Below, in pieces: positions 24,361 to 37,989 of a stretch of DNA of 64,000 bases. The DNA is taken from NCBI GenBank assembly GCA_003254905.1, contig QANU01104054.1, forward strand, positions 1-64,000. Direction: 5' to 3'. Source of the stretch: Nissolia schottii (lineage: Eukaryota; Streptophyta; Magnoliopsida; Fabales; Fabaceae). The position numbers were made by a program, and so were the translations under genes. The notes beneath the pieces were generated by a model, which searched no databases, was not told the DNA's origin, and saw only the letters and a program-made list of their open reading frames with translations. Positions within the stretch are counted from its first letter, which is position 1. Every line of letters starts with the position of its first letter.

Positions 24361-26850
24361 TAATTGATTTAATTCTTATTTAGTAAAATTTATTCTTAAA
24401 TTAGTTTGATTATGTTTATTATGACTTTACTCCGTGTCTAACTTATAAATAAATGTTGACTTCAAAACAATCTTCAATAATACACAATTATAATTCATGT
24501 TTATTCTTTGTCTCTTTCTATTTTTTTCGGGTTATTATCTTTGATTAATCATGAAATCCCACACTCATTAGAGAGAGAATATATATAGTTTTAAGTAAAT
24601 GAGAGAAATATATTTATGTAATTGTATGGACAAAAGTAACATTGTGAAACAATATTTTAATTTATTGATATCCAGTCTACGAGAGATATGATTTTTATTA
24701 TATAGAATTTTCATGACTAAGTGATTTATTGTTCAATTCTTGTAGCCTTCATTCTTTTACATTGTTTATGCTTCAAGTTAAAAGAACTCCTTATATAAAA
24801 ATATGTTAAAATATAAAATCATTTAGTTATTTTTATATAACCAGCTTAATTTTTCTTTAAGGGAGAATGGCTTCTGAAATACTTTGTCATATATTTTTAA
24901 ATTTTCATTAAAAATGAAAAAATAATAAAAAATAATTTATTACCAAAAAGTGAGTTAGCAAAATGATAAGCAATTTTGACTTTTTGATGATTATAAATTT
25001 AATATTTCAAGAATAATTTTAATAAAAAATTATATAATTAACCTTTGTATTTCTACATTCTAATAAAAATTATTAAACAGATTTAAATTTATTAAAATCA
25101 ACAAGGGTTGGGCGCAATGATAAGTAAGTTGCATTTTTTAAAAAGGGGTAAAGATCAAACCCTATAAAAGACGGTTATTAAAAAAATATTCTTAATTAGT
25201 TACAATATCTTGGTGAAATATGTTTTTTTTTTTTTTGCGTGATCGAACTTTATCTTTATAAAAAATAATTATTGTTGTTAATTAACTTACACTCATTTTA
25301 TCAAAATTCAATTGCACTAAGAAACTAATAATAATTATGACACCATTATACTTTACATTAATTAATACTCAAATAGAAAAATGCCTTGAAGTAGAATTTA
25401 TGATTTCATATATACTGTTTAAACCATCATCACTGTACCAATACTAATGACTTTCATTGGATTGCATACTACGATGATGATATTATCCACTAAGTCACCG
25501 TTAACTAATTAATGTGGAAATGTAGATAATACAACCAGACAGAATGTTCTCCAAAAAAAAGGTAAATGATTGAGTATATACATTTATATATGGTTAATTT
25601 CAATAAAATGTCAGTATAAAAATTTCTTTCAAAATTATTGATTACATAACATGCCAATAAATTTTTTGAAGTGTGTATAAGTTTAATTTTTATACATATA
25701 TGACTTTAATATATCCTCCTCAGTCCTCACGTTTAAGACTGTACATTTGAAGCATGAAGTTTAGAGCAAGCTTATTAATAATAATCTTATGAAAGGCTAA
25801 AATCTAACTAATTGATGCCCCACTCTTATAATGTAAAACAACGTAAAACACTTTCCACTAATTAGATACTTCCTCGTTTTTATAATATTAGTAAAAAAAA
25901 ATAATTTAGGTTTTTAAATTATTTGTTCTTCTCTCATTTCAACGTAGCATTAAACTTTTTGAGCTTAGATTCTCTAAAGTGAAAGATTCATGGGTAAAGT
26001 GAGTATTCTCATTATTAGATCAATAAAATAAAAACAAAGTGAAACTCCATCTTATTTTATTGATTCAATAGTTAAATCACTCAAAATTTACTACTTTACA
26101 GGATTTTTTTTCAAAATTTTCTTTCAAATAATACCCTTAGTTATTAAGTCACCATTATAATGCATTAGAAAGATAATTAAATGTTGTAGTGAAATTAGAT
26201 AAGGATAATACCATATATTCAAATATTTCTTTCGTAATATCAATAAGTTTATTTATTTTTTTAAAATTTTAATATTGTCTAAATTTAGACACTTATTTAA
26301 AAAGGGTGGGAGATCAATATAGCATGGTTCTCGAGTCCCAATCCAATTCCTTCTCAATATGGCAAGTAGCTAAAGCATGCCAATTATCATGCATGTAATT
26401 TAACTTCACCGCCATTAACTTTGATCATCACTTTTGCACTTTTTTTGGCCTTATCTTTTCATGGATTCCAATAGAAGGCGACCCAACAAAGCTCTCTCAT
26501 AAACTAGTGGGGACCTCTATCTACTCTATATACATCTCTATGAAAGGAGCGTGGGAGGCAAGCATGTTGTTGTGCCACCCTTCTAGGTTGTTTTCAATTT
26601 ATTAATTGATTTCCATTTTGTGATTTTTCACTGTTATTATGTTTGTTGCCTTGCTACGCTGCCAAAAACAAATGGATTCCCTATCTCAATAATTTCCTAC
26701 ATAGTCTCCTCCACAAACTTGAGTCTATTAGTAACAACTAAAATGTTATTAGTTTAGGGGAGGGGGTGTAGTTTGATACTACGGAGATGAATTTGGTACT
26801 TTGACACAGATTATTCATCTTTTATTTTATTTGGCACCGGAGAAATCCTA

Positions 26851-26855
<5 letters not shown>

Positions 26856-26889
<34 letters not shown>
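26856..26889. repeat. (TA)n microsatellite
   Basis: Seventeen uninterrupted TA dinucleotides in intergenic DNA. Confidence 0.95.
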
Positions 26890-26893
<4 letters not shown>

Positions 26894-26997
26894 TTTTAAT
26901 TGTAATGCACCGTTAACATATTTTTTTATTGTTTATTTTACATGTCAACGTTAAAATAATTTTAGATAGACATTCAACATACCAACAAAAATGGCAT

Positions 26998-27215
26998 AGT
27001 TTCCATTGACGGATTATTAGAGTAGGCATATCAGAGAATGAAAGAATTGGAGAAAACTGAATATTCTCATTGATTGATTAACAATGAACTATATACAGTG
27101 TCATGCCCACAAGTATTGAGCTAACTGAAAATAACTTTCATCTAACAGACAGAACTAACAAAACTAACTCTAGCTCAACTAAATACTTACTGATTATATA
27201 ACAGTAATTAAGTAT
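26998..27215 (-). mobile_element. Possible copia-like LTR fragment
   Basis: The text ATTAGAGTAGGCATATCAG followed by GAATATTCTCATTGATTGAT and an AACTAACTCTAGCTCAACTA-type tail resembles the promoter-distal end of soybean copia LTRs in reverse. No internal region is present. Broken fossil if real; evidence is resemblance only. Confidence 0.3.
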
Positions 27216-28582
27216 AGGAGCTCCAATACGGGGTTTGAGAGGCTCGAGATAAATTATCTCTCTCCTTATTTTTAGTTTTCATTTATCTTTAGTTATTGAT
27301 AGTTGATTGTTAAGGGTAGTGCCATTTGGGAGATCCTCATTCTGATTACTCTTGTGCTTGTTTGTCCTTATATGGACCGCTCTATTTGTTCTTGTTTGAT
27401 CAAATTCTTTGTAATTGTTTCTTTGAAATAAATTAATTTCTATCTTTGTAAAAATAAAAATTGGGGGAAATGTTGATACAGTGCTAGGGACACACTACAA
27501 CCATAAGAGATGACCTCAATTCGATTCTTGAAAAAGACGCAATTAAAAAAGTAAGTATATCTATGCATTATGCAATTAGTCTCCCTATCTGATAAAAGGC
27601 AGGAAACTAATAATAGATCATCTCAACTTGATTTGTTGTCAAATGTGATTTATCATCATTAATTAAGATGATGAGATTTACACACGACATAAACAATAAA
27701 TAAATTTATGATGAGAGATTATATTTAACAACAATTAACAATAAATTAAATCAAGAAGATTCATTCTTGGAAGAAACCTGGTTGCATGAACCAAAACAAA
27801 AACTCTTAATATATAATATAAATGTCACATTCGTTTTCACTTTCCATGTGTTAGTGGTAGTGCCGGTATCATGAGTTAATATATATGTCAGATTAATTTC
27901 TGTAACGATATAAATAAAAGGATATAATAACTCATTTCATCATATATAAGTTAAATTATGGAAGAGATTTGTACTTTTAAAGTCATGCGCCACATTGTGA
28001 ATTATTATAAGGAAAGGGAAAAGATGATAAAAAAGTATATAAGTTGACCCCAGATCCTTATATTTTATTTGCAAAGAACTTCAATAGCTTAAGCTAGCTA
28101 GGACATCCTCACTACCTTACTATAAATTAAAACTTGTCCTCTTTATGAAAAGTTAAAAAGATATGAAGAATAGAAAGTGGAAGCACATACCATATATCAT
28201 TGAGCTTAAGCTTAGAAATCATTTGGCTAATTCATAGAACCGATCACTGCATAACGTGTAGTGGTCAAGTAAACATGAGAAAACATTCATTGCTTGGTGG
28301 ATCCTAAGCAAACCAAATCTTGCATGTTACATCAATATTTGTGAATACTGCAAATAAACAGTACATGGGGACGACATTAATTATCATTTTGTAGTTTAGC
28401 CCCTATACCAATTTTGCCTGGTCCCCCCACCCCTTACACACAGGCTCAATCGTACTACTGAGATCAATGACTTCCAAATCAAAAATCTATACAAATTAAA
28501 TTTCATTCATTTTTAAGAAATCTTACTCAATTCAACTCACTCTTTTTGTTAGTAATAATTAATTATCAGTGATAAGTAATAT

Positions 28583-28725
28583 ATACTCTCTGTCTCAAAT
28601 TCAAATTAATTGTCGATTTTTTTTAATCATAAATTAATGCATCTCCCATAATTGTATTTAAATATATTAATATATCAATGACCTAAAAATGTGAAAATGA
28701 CAATTAATTTAGAACTGACCGTAAT
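28583..28725. mobile_element. Stowaway-like MITE
   Basis: The left end ACTCTCTGTCTCAAATTC followed by AAATTAATTGTCGATTTTTT resembles the Tc1/mariner Stowaway end CTCCCTCCGTCTCAAAT. The right end carries the complementary ATGACAATTAATTTAGAACT. Size (about 140 bp) and AT-rich interior fit. The ends are diverged and the TA target site is only suggested. Confidence 0.45.
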
Positions 28726-29559
28726 TAGTATCCCAATATGACTCGCTATATATTTTTATATTACTGGGTATCCTTATAACCTTTGACTATATGGAAATTG
28801 ATAATGTAAAAATAATTATTTGTACACCGAAAAAATAATCATCTAATAGTCGCTAAAACAAAGAAACAAACATTACAAAATAAAAAATAAACATTGTCAA
28901 ACACAAAAAAAAGTAATATTAAACATATGTATGTATGAATACATAGAAATATTATGTGACAATTTTTGTTTCTCTATTTAGTAACGATACTAAATCCGGT
29001 GCACGAACACACAAAAATGTTCAGTAATAATATTTATTTTTTTAATGTATAATATTTATTTTTTATTTCATAATATTTATTTCTATGCTAAATGATTGAT
29101 AGAAGGCATTTTTTAAGTGTACATGCAGAGGGAAGTGATTGATATATACATGCATGTAACCGAAAAACAAGTTGCCATAATGCATTAGGTACAGCGTTTA
29201 TCTTTAATGAATGAATAGTGGTATTTTTGGCTCTATGTTTGGAATACGTGAATGCAGTCCAGGCAGGCAATGGCCAACGTGAAGTGCTCATGGCATATAG
29301 AGAAATTCTTAAATGATTTTAAAGTAAGGAAAAAAGAATCTTCTATACTATTCATTTTATAAATTATCCTTATATATAGATATAATTCTAATGTTTCTCA
29401 TGCCTGTTTACAATAAAATTAGTGAGAGTAGAAGTAAATGAGTGTATATATTATTAATAAAGGGTTTTATATAAATTAGTGAGACTATTTTATATTATAA
29501 ATATGTTTAAATGTGATGCGTTAATTAATTAGAATTGTAACCACGAAAATATACACCAT

Positions 29560-29999
29560 AAAATGTGCCACTGTATTGCCACCCACGGATTAAATACGCT
29601 TGGCCCCATTACCAAACTCCCCGACCACAAATCTCGCACAGGATCCTCACTCCCTCCTTAAACGCGCGTGCATATGCTATTTGCATAACTGCTAGCGCTT
29701 CTCGGTTTTCATTCGCATTCGAAACCCAAACCATCAAAACCCAAAGCTCGTAAAGCTCCTTTCCACCATTCTCTTGCGATCGAACATGAACTGCACATAC
29801 TCAATCAATGAATGAAAGACGAAACACTCGATGACTAGAATAGCAAAATGAGGGGTTCACACATTTCTACTTCATATCTTCAATTGGTAAGTGTTGTCTT
29901 AGGTTTTTTTGCCATTGATTCCAAGCTATGTGTTTCTTTTGAGATTTTCTTGCTTTTCCATCAATGTCTGTGATTTCAATCTGAAACAATGAACAAATT
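29560..29999. other. GC-balanced leader-like segment of unknown origin
   Basis: This segment is richer in G+C than its surroundings, with ACGCGCGTGCATATGC and several short open frames. A good splice donor (CAATTG|GTAAGTG, at about 29887) sits just before the tandem array. It could be the non-coding first exon of a lost gene or of a transposon. I recognise no protein. Confidence 0.35.
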
Positions 30000-30000
30000 T

Positions 30001-31210
30001 TGGACGAACTCTAGTGTTTGTGTTTGAGAAAATCGTTTGAACAGACGTTGAAAAAGATTGTGCACACTAAAACAAAATGTTTGTGCATTATAGTTTATAA
30101 ACTTGTGCATATATAGTTTTTGTGTGTGATTGTGGTTCCTGTTCAAGTTTGTGCACAATGTGAGTCTTGTTTAGTGTTGAAAGTTTGTGCAAATTTTGGT
30201 AAAACTCTAGTTTTTGAGAAAATTGTTTGAACATGCCTTGAAAAATTTTGTGCACATTAACACAAAATGTTTGTGCATTATAGTCTCTAAAGTTTGTGCA
30301 TATATAGTTTTTGTGTGTGATTGTGGTTCCTGTTCAAGTTTGTGCACTATATCTCTGAGAGTTTGTGCACAATGTGAGTCTCGTTTAGTATTAAAAGTTT
30401 CTGCAAATTTTGGAGAAACTTTCCCTTTGCTTTAAGTGAATTCAAACGATGATCATATAGTTTTTGGTTAGTTAATCTAGTACATATTGATGTTTGTGCA
30501 CTATATATGTATAAGTTTGTTTAATCTTGCGAGAAACTTTGTGCCTACTTTAAGTTTGTGCATGGATGATTTGTGTGTATTATTTGAGGTTCCTGGTCAA
30601 GTTCGTGCACTATACCTGTGAAAGTTTGTGCACAATGTGGATCATGTTTACTATTAAAAGTTTGTGCAATTTTATTGAAACTTTCCATCTGCTTTAAGTG
30701 AATTCAAATGGCGACCATAAAGTTTTTGGTTGGTTAATCTAGTACATATTGATGTTGGTACATTATATATGTATAAGTTTGTTCAATCTTGAGATAAACT
30801 TTGTTTCTACTTTAAGTTTGTCCATTATAGTGTCTAAAGTTTGTGCATGGATGGTTTGTGTGTATTATTTGGGGTTCCTGATCAAGCTTGCATACTACAC
30901 CTCTGAAAGTTTGTACACAATGTAGGTCTTGTTTGCTGTTAAAAATTTGTGCAAGTTTGGTGAAATTTTCTATCTGCTTTAAGTGAATTCAAATGGTGAT
31001 CATATAGTTTTTGGTTGGTTAGTCCAATACATATTGATGTTTGTGCACTATATATGTATAAGTTTGGTCAATTTTGGGGGAAAGTACTTTAAGTTTATGC
31101 ATTGCAATCTTACAAGTTTGTGCATGTATGATTTTTGTATATGATTGGGGTTCCTATTTAAGTTTGTGCTCTATATCTCTAAAAGTTTGTGCACAATGTG
31201 AGGGTAGTTA
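30001..31210. repeat. Degenerate tandem array rich in TTTGTGCA
   Basis: About five diverged units. Unit boundaries can be followed with GTTTGTGCACAATGTG-type text near 30147, 30361, 30624, 30908 and 31187, giving spacings of about 214, 263, 284 and 279 bp. Within units GTGAATTCAAATGGTGATCA, TTTTGGTTGGTTAATCTAGT and ACTATATATGTATAAGTTTG recur in order. The first two units are a shorter variant containing TTTGAGAAAATTGTTTGAAC. TTTGTGCA is the most frequent 8-mer. No open frame spans it. Confidence 0.8.
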
Positions 31211-33831
31211 ATAGTTACAATTTTCATAATTAATCGTTTGAGATAGATTGTGCATGCTTTTATGTGTTGTATTATTTTTGAAAAGCAATAACTTGGAGTT
31301 GAGGATTTTATGAAGGAACTGAGGGCTGCGTTGGAGTGAGCACCAATTGCATGGGAGTGAATGCCAATCGCGTGAGTTTTTCGTTTTTCCAGAGTTGGTA
31401 TACTATATGAAATACGTTTTGTAAAATTAAATAATCGTATTTTAAAGTTGGTGACAGTACGAGTGACAAGATTGAGGTGTACCCCAACCATTTTTGTTGA
31501 TTGTTTTGGAAGCATCTAAAAGTTTGTCTAGCAAATTATGTATATGGTGACAATTCTCCGTTGCCATTGCCAAGCATCAAGTATGAAGGTTAAGTTGGTG
31601 GGGAGACACAGGCCATTTGGGATTGTGATTGTAGTTTGGTCTTTGGTCAACACTCAAAAAGATAAGAGGTTGATGTGAGTGGTGGTCCATGTAGACCCAC
31701 GATGATTTTGCTTTACTTTACATATATGATATTGATTTCTTTTAATCAATGACCATAATTAACACTAAGTTTGGCACTGAAACCATGGCAAGAACTCACA
31801 GCAACTATTATGCCCTTTAGCATTGATTAGTTTCTATCTAGAGTTCGTAATTTAGGACCCTCCCATTCCCTTTTAATGATTGGTTAGCTCAAATTAAGCC
31901 ACTATAGTGTTTTTTTTTTTTTTCTCTCAACAATAATATTCACCATTAAACATAGTATCTAATCCCTAAGGAAATTCGAATTCAACAAAGTACATGCGTA
32001 GATCTCTGGCCACAGATTACTAGTAGGCTTAACAGGAGTGCCTGACAAAGCACGTTTTTTAATTAATGACTTTTGTTTTTTCGCAAATAAAAGCACATAA
32101 ATAAAATGAGAATGAGAAAAATGACGGGGAAGCTTTAGGAGGAAGTTATAAAATTGTGAGGGTGGGATAGTGATCATGAGATAATACAACTTTGTTGTAC
32201 AATTTACTCCAATAAGAATTAGTTAATAAAAGACTAGATGTGAGTGTTAAGGGTATATGAGAATTTCTCATAATGTAACTAAAACCGATTAATTCCTTCC
32301 ATAACTTTATAAGGGTAATAGAAAATAGATACACCACTAGGGATCCAACCCTAACACTATAATTATATAAACCTTCATCAGAATTTAGAATGAGAAAACA
32401 ATTGATTGAGGTCAATATACTGTAGAGAAATTTGAAGCCCACGAAAGGCCCAACCTGTTAAAGAATACCTCACATAAAATTTGGGCTGTTCCAGTTCCAC
32501 CACCCAAAGAAAAGTATGGGTTGCACTTGTGGAAGTGCGAGCCCGCCAGGACAGTAGAATATATCAAATCTTGCTATTCCTTTGACCAAAAAAAGAAAAC
32601 AACTATATATTTCCAAAAAATAGCTAGATGTAAAAATAATTTGACATGGCTACTTAATATTTTTCTAATATAAACAACACAAGATTGGTCAAATGGTAGC
32701 AATCTTGGTCCCTTCCTAAAGTGTCTGAGATTTGAAATTTAGAGAAGAAAAATCTTATATTGAGAGAGGCAACTAAAGTATTTTGAATTGAATTCGCCGG
32801 TCCCACTAACAGTAAGTCGGATATTAGTGCAAAGAATAAAAGAAATTATGTTTATAATATAATATATTTTTTTGGTGAAGTGGAAAGAAAGCAACAAAGA
32901 AAACAATTAAACTCTAAGAACAATAACACTTAAATTATCTGTCATGAGACATGACAGCACAATCAGAGGTGGAGAAGGCCGACGTTAAAATAATTTCTAA
33001 CTGTCCACACCCAGTTTGGTCATTGTATCAACACATGCATAGACTTCATGAAATATATGAGTAATCTTGACGTTCTACTCTCTATTATAAATGACCACAA
33101 TATTCACAATCACCGCACCATAAATATGAAAAGGAGGAGGAGAAGAAGTTGTTGTCAAACCCAAGCTTATAAAGAATAACACATTTGTGCATAACAATTG
33201 AAAAGTTTATCAAATGAATGTTCATGTTAATAAATATTTTCTCTAGTGTGGTGTGTGTGTATATATATTATATCTTATTAGCATTGTGGACAAACCAATT
33301 TGGAAATAGTATAACTAGAGGTCTTTTAAACCATGGGATCTTGGTCAACTCCTTCATAGTGTATAGCCATTTCACTACTATACACCCAAATTATATTGTT
33401 GGAATTATGTTATAATAAGTACATTAGTACACGCGCGCGCGCACAGATATATATATATAATAAAAGATAAAAATAGGGAAGTGATGAGAAGGGTTGAATG
33501 AAGGAAGGTGTAGCCTTATATATAAATTAGAGGATAGGAAGATATAGAGAGAGAGAGAGAGGAGCACTATTAAGGGGCTCCCTAAAATGAAGGGGAGGTT
33601 GAATGGCAGGAATTGATGGGGAGCAAAAGTTACGGTCATCATCACAATACCAAAATCCGCATCATCGCACCCTTCAAACTGAAACCCTTTTATTTAAAAA
33701 CGACATCATCTCATTTATTTTTCCTAGCCCTCAAAATTCAGAGAGAAAGAGAGAGAGAGGTCATAAGAACGAAACCACACTAACACCGAAAGCGAGAAGA
33801 GAACAAGCCAGGGAAGAAGAAGAAGAAGAAA
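31211..33831. other. Intergenic region and profilin 1 upstream DNA
   Basis: No supported gene. The right end is the presumed promoter and leader of profilin 1: a TATA-like TATATAAATTAG at about 33519, a (GA)n tract at about 33545-33561 and a CG alternating tract CGCGCGCGC at 33432-33440. Minus-strand open frames at 31171-31515, 31959-32189 and 32146-32442 show no recognisable domain. Confidence 0.5.
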
Positions 33832-34188
33832 ATGTCGTGGCAAGCTTACGTGGACGATCACTTGATGTGCGACATCGATGGCACTGGCCACCACCTCAAC
33901 GCCTCCGCCATCATCGGCCACGACGGTTCCGTCTGGGCCCAGAGCTCTGCCTTCCCTCAGGTAGTTGTAACTGCCAATGCATCGTTTTTTCCATTTCCAT
34001 CTGAATCTGAACCTGAATCTCATCCTAGCTAACATGCGCTTGCTTGCATGCGATTATTGCCTATTTTCATTTCTCGCCTTCGTTTCTGCGTCCGATCGCC
34101 CATCCTTGATCCTCCGTCGTCACAATGCGGTTGCGCCTGCGGGATCCATGAATCTGCTGTTATGCCACGTGGCTCGTGGAGATTTCGG

Positions 34189-34241
<53 letters not shown>

Positions 34242-36485
34242 TTGATTTGATTGATTGATTTTTCTTATTTGTGTATGTGTGCAATTATTTGTTTGGAGTG
34301 GTGAATTTTGATTTGGCGTTTCAGCGATCGTGCGTGATTTGCTGTCTAGGGAGAGAGTTTGGAAGAAATTTTGAGGGGAATTAATTGGATGTCTGTCTGT
34401 GTTGTGTGGAATTCTAATCCGATTGAGTTGATAATGTCAAAGCGTTACAAATTTTAAGCTACACAGTTAGTGCTTCTAATATACTGATCAATTTGAACAA
34501 GGATACCTGTATGTTTTTTTGTCTTATTTGTGAGTTGTGTAAGTATCGGATTAGAGATCGTGCACTAATATGTGCGTGGAGAAATTCTTATATCCTTGTG
34601 AAAAAAATCATTTAATGCTCCGCGTAGCACAAGAACCATTGACTTATCGTGCTACGGGCAGAGCACGAAATCATTTCCTCTTTATGTGGAGGATATAATA
34701 ATGACTCGTGTGCATGAATAATTGAATACACATGTTTATCCGCCGTATTTGATGTCCAAATCTCAGAACTATTGCTTTTTTATGTTATGACTAAGCTTCC
34801 TATCCATGCTTGTTTTCAGTTTAAACCACAGGAGATCACTGACATCATGAAGGATTTTGACGAGCCCGGTCATCTTGCTCCTACTGGCTTGCATCTAGCG
34901 GGCGTCAAATACATGGTTATCCAGGGAGAGCCAGGAGCTGTCATCCGTGGGAAGAAGGTAATTATTCATACTCATAATGGAAGTAATCAATCTTACACAA
35001 CATATATACCATGGTGTAGATATACTTGTTACATATTTACAGTACGTAGCTTGTGTTAGCTAAAATCACTGTTCTCATTTGTTTTATTCGTACATTTATT
35101 TTTATCCATATGTAATTCTTCTTGGGGAAATTTTATAAATCACTAGTAGTTCAGTACTTAGTTAATTGCAATCTTAAGAACTATATTCATATTTATTGGT
35201 CTGAAGCCTGATTGCATTATGTTCTGATGATAGTTGTCCTTTTTTGTGATTCGCTGAAAGTTAATGACTGTTTCCCTTTTGTCTCTCCTCCCGAGCTTCA
35301 AGAATAGTTTGTGAAGGAAAACGGTTGGTTCCATCAAATTAATTTGTTTACAAAATGAGAAAGTGAATATGTATTTATTTGAATAATGTTATTTGCATAG
35401 ACTTGTCATCTAAAATAGTGCTTTCACTTTTGTAAGTGTAGAATTAGGCCGATTAGAGCTATAAGTAACAACATTATCAACTGCAATTTTCTTAATTCTC
35501 CCTTGCAATATTGTCAGTTGCATTTTACTTAATTCTCCCTCAATAACATGAAATCTCTACTATTTACTTTGTGAAGTCTCCAAACTGGTGTGTCCAACTG
35601 ACAAAACTCTTACTTGATTTTCTAGATTCTGATTAGGCTTCACTTTCTTCACTTAAAAGTGAATACACCCTCGCTTTTTTTTTTTTTTTTTTTACTTTAA
35701 AGGCAGCCTCAGTTTTTAACAGCAAATAGTATAAAGTTCTTTCTGAAGTTATACCAAACGACGGTAAGTAACCACTCAGCGAAGTTGTGAATTTGAACCC
35801 TCTCTTTTCTTATAAGAACATAATGATTGTGTTTGGAGAGAAAGACAAGTTGTTACCGTGTATAACATGTGAGCCCTTGCACAGGTATTTACGATGGGTC
35901 AGCATAAGGAAAATTTGTCTTTCCCTCTTAAAATATGACAGTGTCTTTGTTTTTAAGGAAAAAGACACTGTTCAAATCCAAAACTCATTGAACACAGCAG
36001 TGATACCTCCTTTATTTCACCAGTGTCGGTTGTTACTTATTTATTATTAGTAGACAGTTGCATATGCGGATGATTCCTGTTTCAGCATCTTTCTCATGCA
36101 CGCATAGCTTTCCTCCACTCTCTTACAATGATGATAGGAAGAAGACAAAGTTGCAGTTGGATGATCCAGTAGCTGTATTTTTTAGTGACCATTAATTGTT
36201 GCATAATCTGCTCTGTTTTCCAGATTTACCTTGAAATTATTTACATCATTATGAGTTAAGTTTAATGTAATTTCAGACATCCTACCAGATAATTTGCACC
36301 TAATTTGCTGTGTTTTAAGGGAACTGACTTCTCTGTGATGTTTTGGGTAGGGATCTGGAGGCATCACCATAAAGAAAACAGGCCAAGCTCTAGTTTTTGG
36401 CGTCTATGAGGAACCTGTGACTCCTGGACAATGCAACATGGTTGTGGAGAGGTTGGGAGATTACCTCATCGATCAGGGTCTGTAG
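33832..36485 (+). CDS. Profilin, 133 residues (first of a tandem pair)
   Basis: Small actin-monomer-binding protein that also binds poly-proline and phosphoinositides. Exons 33832-33960, 34820-34957 and 36351-36485 join in frame. The N-terminus [17 protein letters not shown] and [17 protein letters not shown] carry the poly-proline-binding Trp residues. [17 protein letters not shown] (exon 2), [18 protein letters not shown] and the C-terminal helix [19 protein letters not shown] (exon 3) are the standard plant profilin blocks. The protein is two residues longer than the usual 131 because of the loop GTGHHLNAS. Introns of 859 and 1393 bp; the first contains a (TA)n run. Its neighbour at 38955 has the same exon sizes for exons 2 and 3 (138 and 135 bp), so the two arose by tandem duplication. 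Confidence 0.95.
34191..34256. repeat. Compound (TA)n(TATG)n(TTGA)n microsatellite in profilin 1 intron 1
   Basis: About 39 bp of TA repeats run directly into TATG repeats and then TTGATTGATT-type text. A good length-polymorphism candidate; it does not touch a splice site. Confidence 0.95.
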
Positions 36486-37985
36486 ACGAACCTGGATCTT
36501 TGAAGATTTGAACACTTTTTCTTTTTTTTTTTTCTTGGGTACTATTTTGTTATTTTTCAATTTTGGTCTTCGAATTCTACATTTCAACCCTGACTTGGGA
36601 GTTGTCGTAGACAATAATTAACCATGTGAGAATTAAACAGTTGTCTGCTAGTTGAATGTTTAAATTTCGTTACCCTGATTTTGTTTTCTACTTTGTGCAC
36701 TGTTATGAGCGCTACCTTCACTTGTAACACATTCCCACCTTTCTTATATATGCATTATCAAGGCGTTTTTCCTCTTCTTACTGCTAAACGTCGATGGTAA
36801 AAACTAAACCAGAACTTCATATGAAATACATTGGAACTGGTAACGAGTAAACTTTGAAAGCCAAGCATGAATGCATTCAATACATCAATTTTTTTTTTTT
36901 TGTGTGTGAATTACTGAATTTGTAATTATAAGCTTTTAGAAAATAAGAGGTTGACAAGAAATAGAAAATTTTTCATGAGTTCAAAAATCCATAAACATGC
37001 AAGGAATATTCGAAAATGTAATAATATGTTGCATTTGTTTATTGTAATTACAAATCGTCAATAATACTTTGTGTATAATTAAAAATGTATAACGACATCT
37101 AATTATATTTAATATTCATTTTCTCTCCTTTCTTTCGCATTCTCCGCATCTTTATTTTTATTCTTTTCTCTCTCACTCTCCCTTCATTCTTTTTAATGTT
37201 GAATGTTTTTCAATTTACACCTAACATTACAAACAATAAATTTTCACTTCTTTACTAATGAATTTTGAATATGCAAATCAATTTTAAAAGGATGTCACCT
37301 AGAAATCAAACAATATGTTGATAAGGCACAGTTGAGTTTTGCGTTTTAGAATTGATTTTGAGTTCTTATAAAAAAAAAATAGATACGCATTAAATAAGTG
37401 CATGGAAAATTATTAAATACGGTGGTAAATATAATAAATAATATCACGTCAAAATTAAAAGAGAGTGAAAATAAATAAAAAAAAAAAAAACGGAGTTACC
37501 TTAATCTGATTGGTCTTCTATTTGCATATAGTTATGATTTAGATTATTGACTTTTTGCCAACAAATTAACTTTAGATTGGTACAGACCTTTGGCTTAGCA
37601 CGAGTTGGTAGTATAATAGTATTTATCAGAATTGCCAGATAGAGCAAAAGGAGGCATGCACGCAACGAAATGCACGGAAACTGTTGATGACCAATCAGGT
37701 GCAAGGTAAATCTAATAATGGGAGAAAGTCAGTCAAAATAGAAATCATAGACTGTTTAACCAATCATCCTTCTTCGCATTTCTAGTACGAAAGTATTTTT
37801 GTGCTACAAGGCATTTTTCATTATTTATACTCATTACACATAAAATATATTATCTGTTTCATTTATTGTTGAATGATATTTTAATAAAATTTACACCCGT
37901 TAAAATCTTAATTAAATTGTGATTTTTTTATATTAAGAGAAATAGAAAGGGAGAGCACTACACAACTAAATCAAAAGAAATAAGA
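36486..37985. other. Spacer between the two profilins, first part
   Basis: The profilin 1 3' UTR followed by AT-rich DNA. I see no gene or clear element here. Confidence 0.6.
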
Positions 37986-37989
37986 GCTT

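Larger units (their letters stand above)
24361..29559. other. Gene-poor intergenic DNA
   Basis: About 5.2 kb of AT-rich sequence without a supported gene. It holds a (TA)n microsatellite, a possible LTR piece near 26998-27215, a possible LINE-like 3' end near 27225-27465 and a Stowaway-like MITE near 28583-28725, listed where I can support them. Confidence 0.6.

Noticed and set aside
25090-25170. Possible SINE head (GGGTTGGGCGCAATGATAAG)
   Set aside because: Only one loose A/B-box-like pair; no tail or flanking duplication.
27225-27465. Possible LINE 3' end
   Set aside because: The T-rich 3'-UTR-like text is suggestive but there is no clean poly(A) and no target duplication.
30001-31210. 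CRISPR-like array
   Set aside because: Units are long, diverged and lack conserved repeats separated by unique spacers; the host is a plant.
33724-34258. Alternative frames over profilin 1 exon 1 and intron 1
   Set aside because: They run through the (TA)n microsatellite or oppose the conserved exon; no family match.
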